From NCBI GenBank assembly GCA_963840725.1, contig CAWIZY010000004.1, positions 372,001 to 436,000 on the forward strand: a stretch of DNA of 64,000 nt, in the 5' to 3' direction. Below the pieces are notes generated by a model. That model saw only the letters and a program-made list of their open reading frames with translations. It searched no databases and was not told where the DNA came from. Each line of letters begins with the position of its first letter. The stretch's first letter is position 1. Below are positions 63,352 through 64,000 of this stretch, in pieces. This DNA comes from CAVWDU01 sp963840725 (lineage in GTDB: Bacteria > Pseudomonadota > Gammaproteobacteria > Pseudomonadales > Halieaceae). A program made the position numbers and the translations under genes.

Positions 63352-64000
63352 TCAAGGTGCCTCCGGGCCCAGCGGTTTGAACAATATTATCAGCCTCGGC
63401 AATAGCAGCAAGGCACCCAGTACCGCGGCCAACATGGCCAGCACGGTGAGCGTGCCGAAGTAGACGCTGGGCTTGAAGTTGGACAAGGTCAGCGTGGAAA
63501 ACCCCACGACCACTGTCAAACTGGTGTAATAGAGTGCGCGGCCGATACTGCCGTGACAGCGGTACATGGTCGCCAGATAGTCTCTGTCGATCGGAAATTC
63601 TCGCTTGAACCGGTGCACGTAATGGATACAGTTATCGACCCCTATACCCAGCACAATCGCAGCGATCGTTATCGTCATGATATCGAGGGGGATGCCTGCA
63701 ATGCCCATCACGCCAAGCACAAGCCCCGCGGCCAGCATATTGGGTGCCAGAGCAATCAAGGCCAGTGAGAGCGACCGGAACAACAATAGAAACATCACCA
63801 GTATCGCCATAAACACCACCCCGATGGTCAGGATCTGAGACCGAAAGAGGCTTTGCAGCACATTGTTATACAGCACTAACATGCCAGTAAAGTGCAGTTG
63901 ATCAGGGGCTACACCCAATTCATCGATCAGGTGCTGCTGCAGCTCAACCAGAAATACATTGCGGCGCAGATCACGGCTTGTTTCCTTGACCCTGATGGTA
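63352..64000 (-). CDS. MMPL/RND-superfamily exporter, C-terminal part (partial)
   Basis: The gene continues past the right edge; the frame is open to the last base. The visible 215 residues contain IRVKETSRDLRRN and then five hydrophobic segments, with LDIMTITIAAIVLGIGVDNC (MMPL/SSD-type G-x-x-x-D) and FSTLTLSNFKPSVYFGTL. This is the C-terminal membrane domain of a large RND-like lipid or hydrophobic-compound transporter. Its stop is followed one base later by the Cys-cluster gene. Confidence 0.88.
   Translation of the reverse strand, partial: TIRVKETSRDLRRNVFLVELQQHLIDELGVAPDQLHFTGMLVLYNNVLQSLFRSQILTIGVVFMAILVMFLLLFRSLSLALIALAPNMLAAGLVLGVMGIAGIPLDIMTITIAAIVLGIGVDNCIHYVHRFKREFPIDRDYLATMYRCHGSIGRALYYTSLTVVVGFSTLTLSNFKPSVYFGTLTVLAMLAAVLGALLLLPRLIILFKPLGPEAP

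Overview
The window is a GC-rich, gene-dense piece of a gammaproteobacterial chromosome. The strongest placement evidence is the run DUF1820-miaB-ybeZ-ybeY-corC-lnt-leuS-lptE-holA, together with cmoAB, a class II pyrC followed by rnt, and tdh-kbl. The accessory genes (Baeyer-Villiger monooxygenase, scoAB, pyrroloquinoline quinone (PQQ) dehydrogenases, a Tat-exported ThDP enzyme, many exported peptidases) fit a marine, Halieaceae/Spongiibacteraceae-like heterotroph. That genus-level placement is inference. I saw no rRNA, tRNA, CRISPR array, phage or complete insertion sequence.

Layout. 1-1.5 kb: end of an AarF/UbiB-like kinase gene (off the left edge) and a small unknown gene. 1.7-7.4 kb: three co-directional periplasmic redox genes: a c-haem/Vgb-propeller fusion, a PQQ glucose-dehydrogenase-like enzyme and a haem-PQQ quinohaemoprotein. 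The last two each carry one single-base frameshift. 7.7-12.1 kb: a LapD-type c-di-GMP receptor, a protein with a LapA-retention/FecR-like N-terminus, and a LuxR-type regulator with a degenerate receiver; a candidate surface-attachment module. 12.3-17.4 kb: kbl-tdh (tdh frameshifted), haem A synthase, and scoAB. 17.5-30.9 kb: uup, aromatic aminotransferase, pepD, a coupled class-IV aminotransferase/sulfotransferase-like pair, cmoAB, a START-domain protein coupled to lon, and a type Ic aspartate aminotransferase.

31-33.9 kb: a three-gene operon of a monohaem cytochrome c, a Tat-exported ThDP enzyme and an unrecognised small protein. 34-35.7 kb: a SatD-like DNA-binding protein and its membrane partner behind a striking array of TATAGC motifs. 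35.8-46 kb: the conserved tRNA-modification, ribosome-maturation and envelope block. 46-57 kb: exported unknown protein, monooxygenase, exported methyltransferase-like protein, then imuA and imuB separated by about 3.7 kb of unrelated genes, each with its own near-perfect LexA box. 55.5-64 kb: frameshifted alpha/beta hydrolase with a 15-bp repeat array, prolyl oligopeptidase, argG, pyrC-rnt, a Lon-N-domain protein, a Cys-cluster protein and the end of an MMPL/RND exporter.

Four genes are each off frame by exactly one base while their downstream halves remain fully conserved. Residual sequence error or very recent inactivation explains this better than old decay. A dispersed MITE-like repeat with terminal inverted repeats occurs complete at 62.4 kb, half-length at 24.4 kb and probably degenerate at 37.7 kb.
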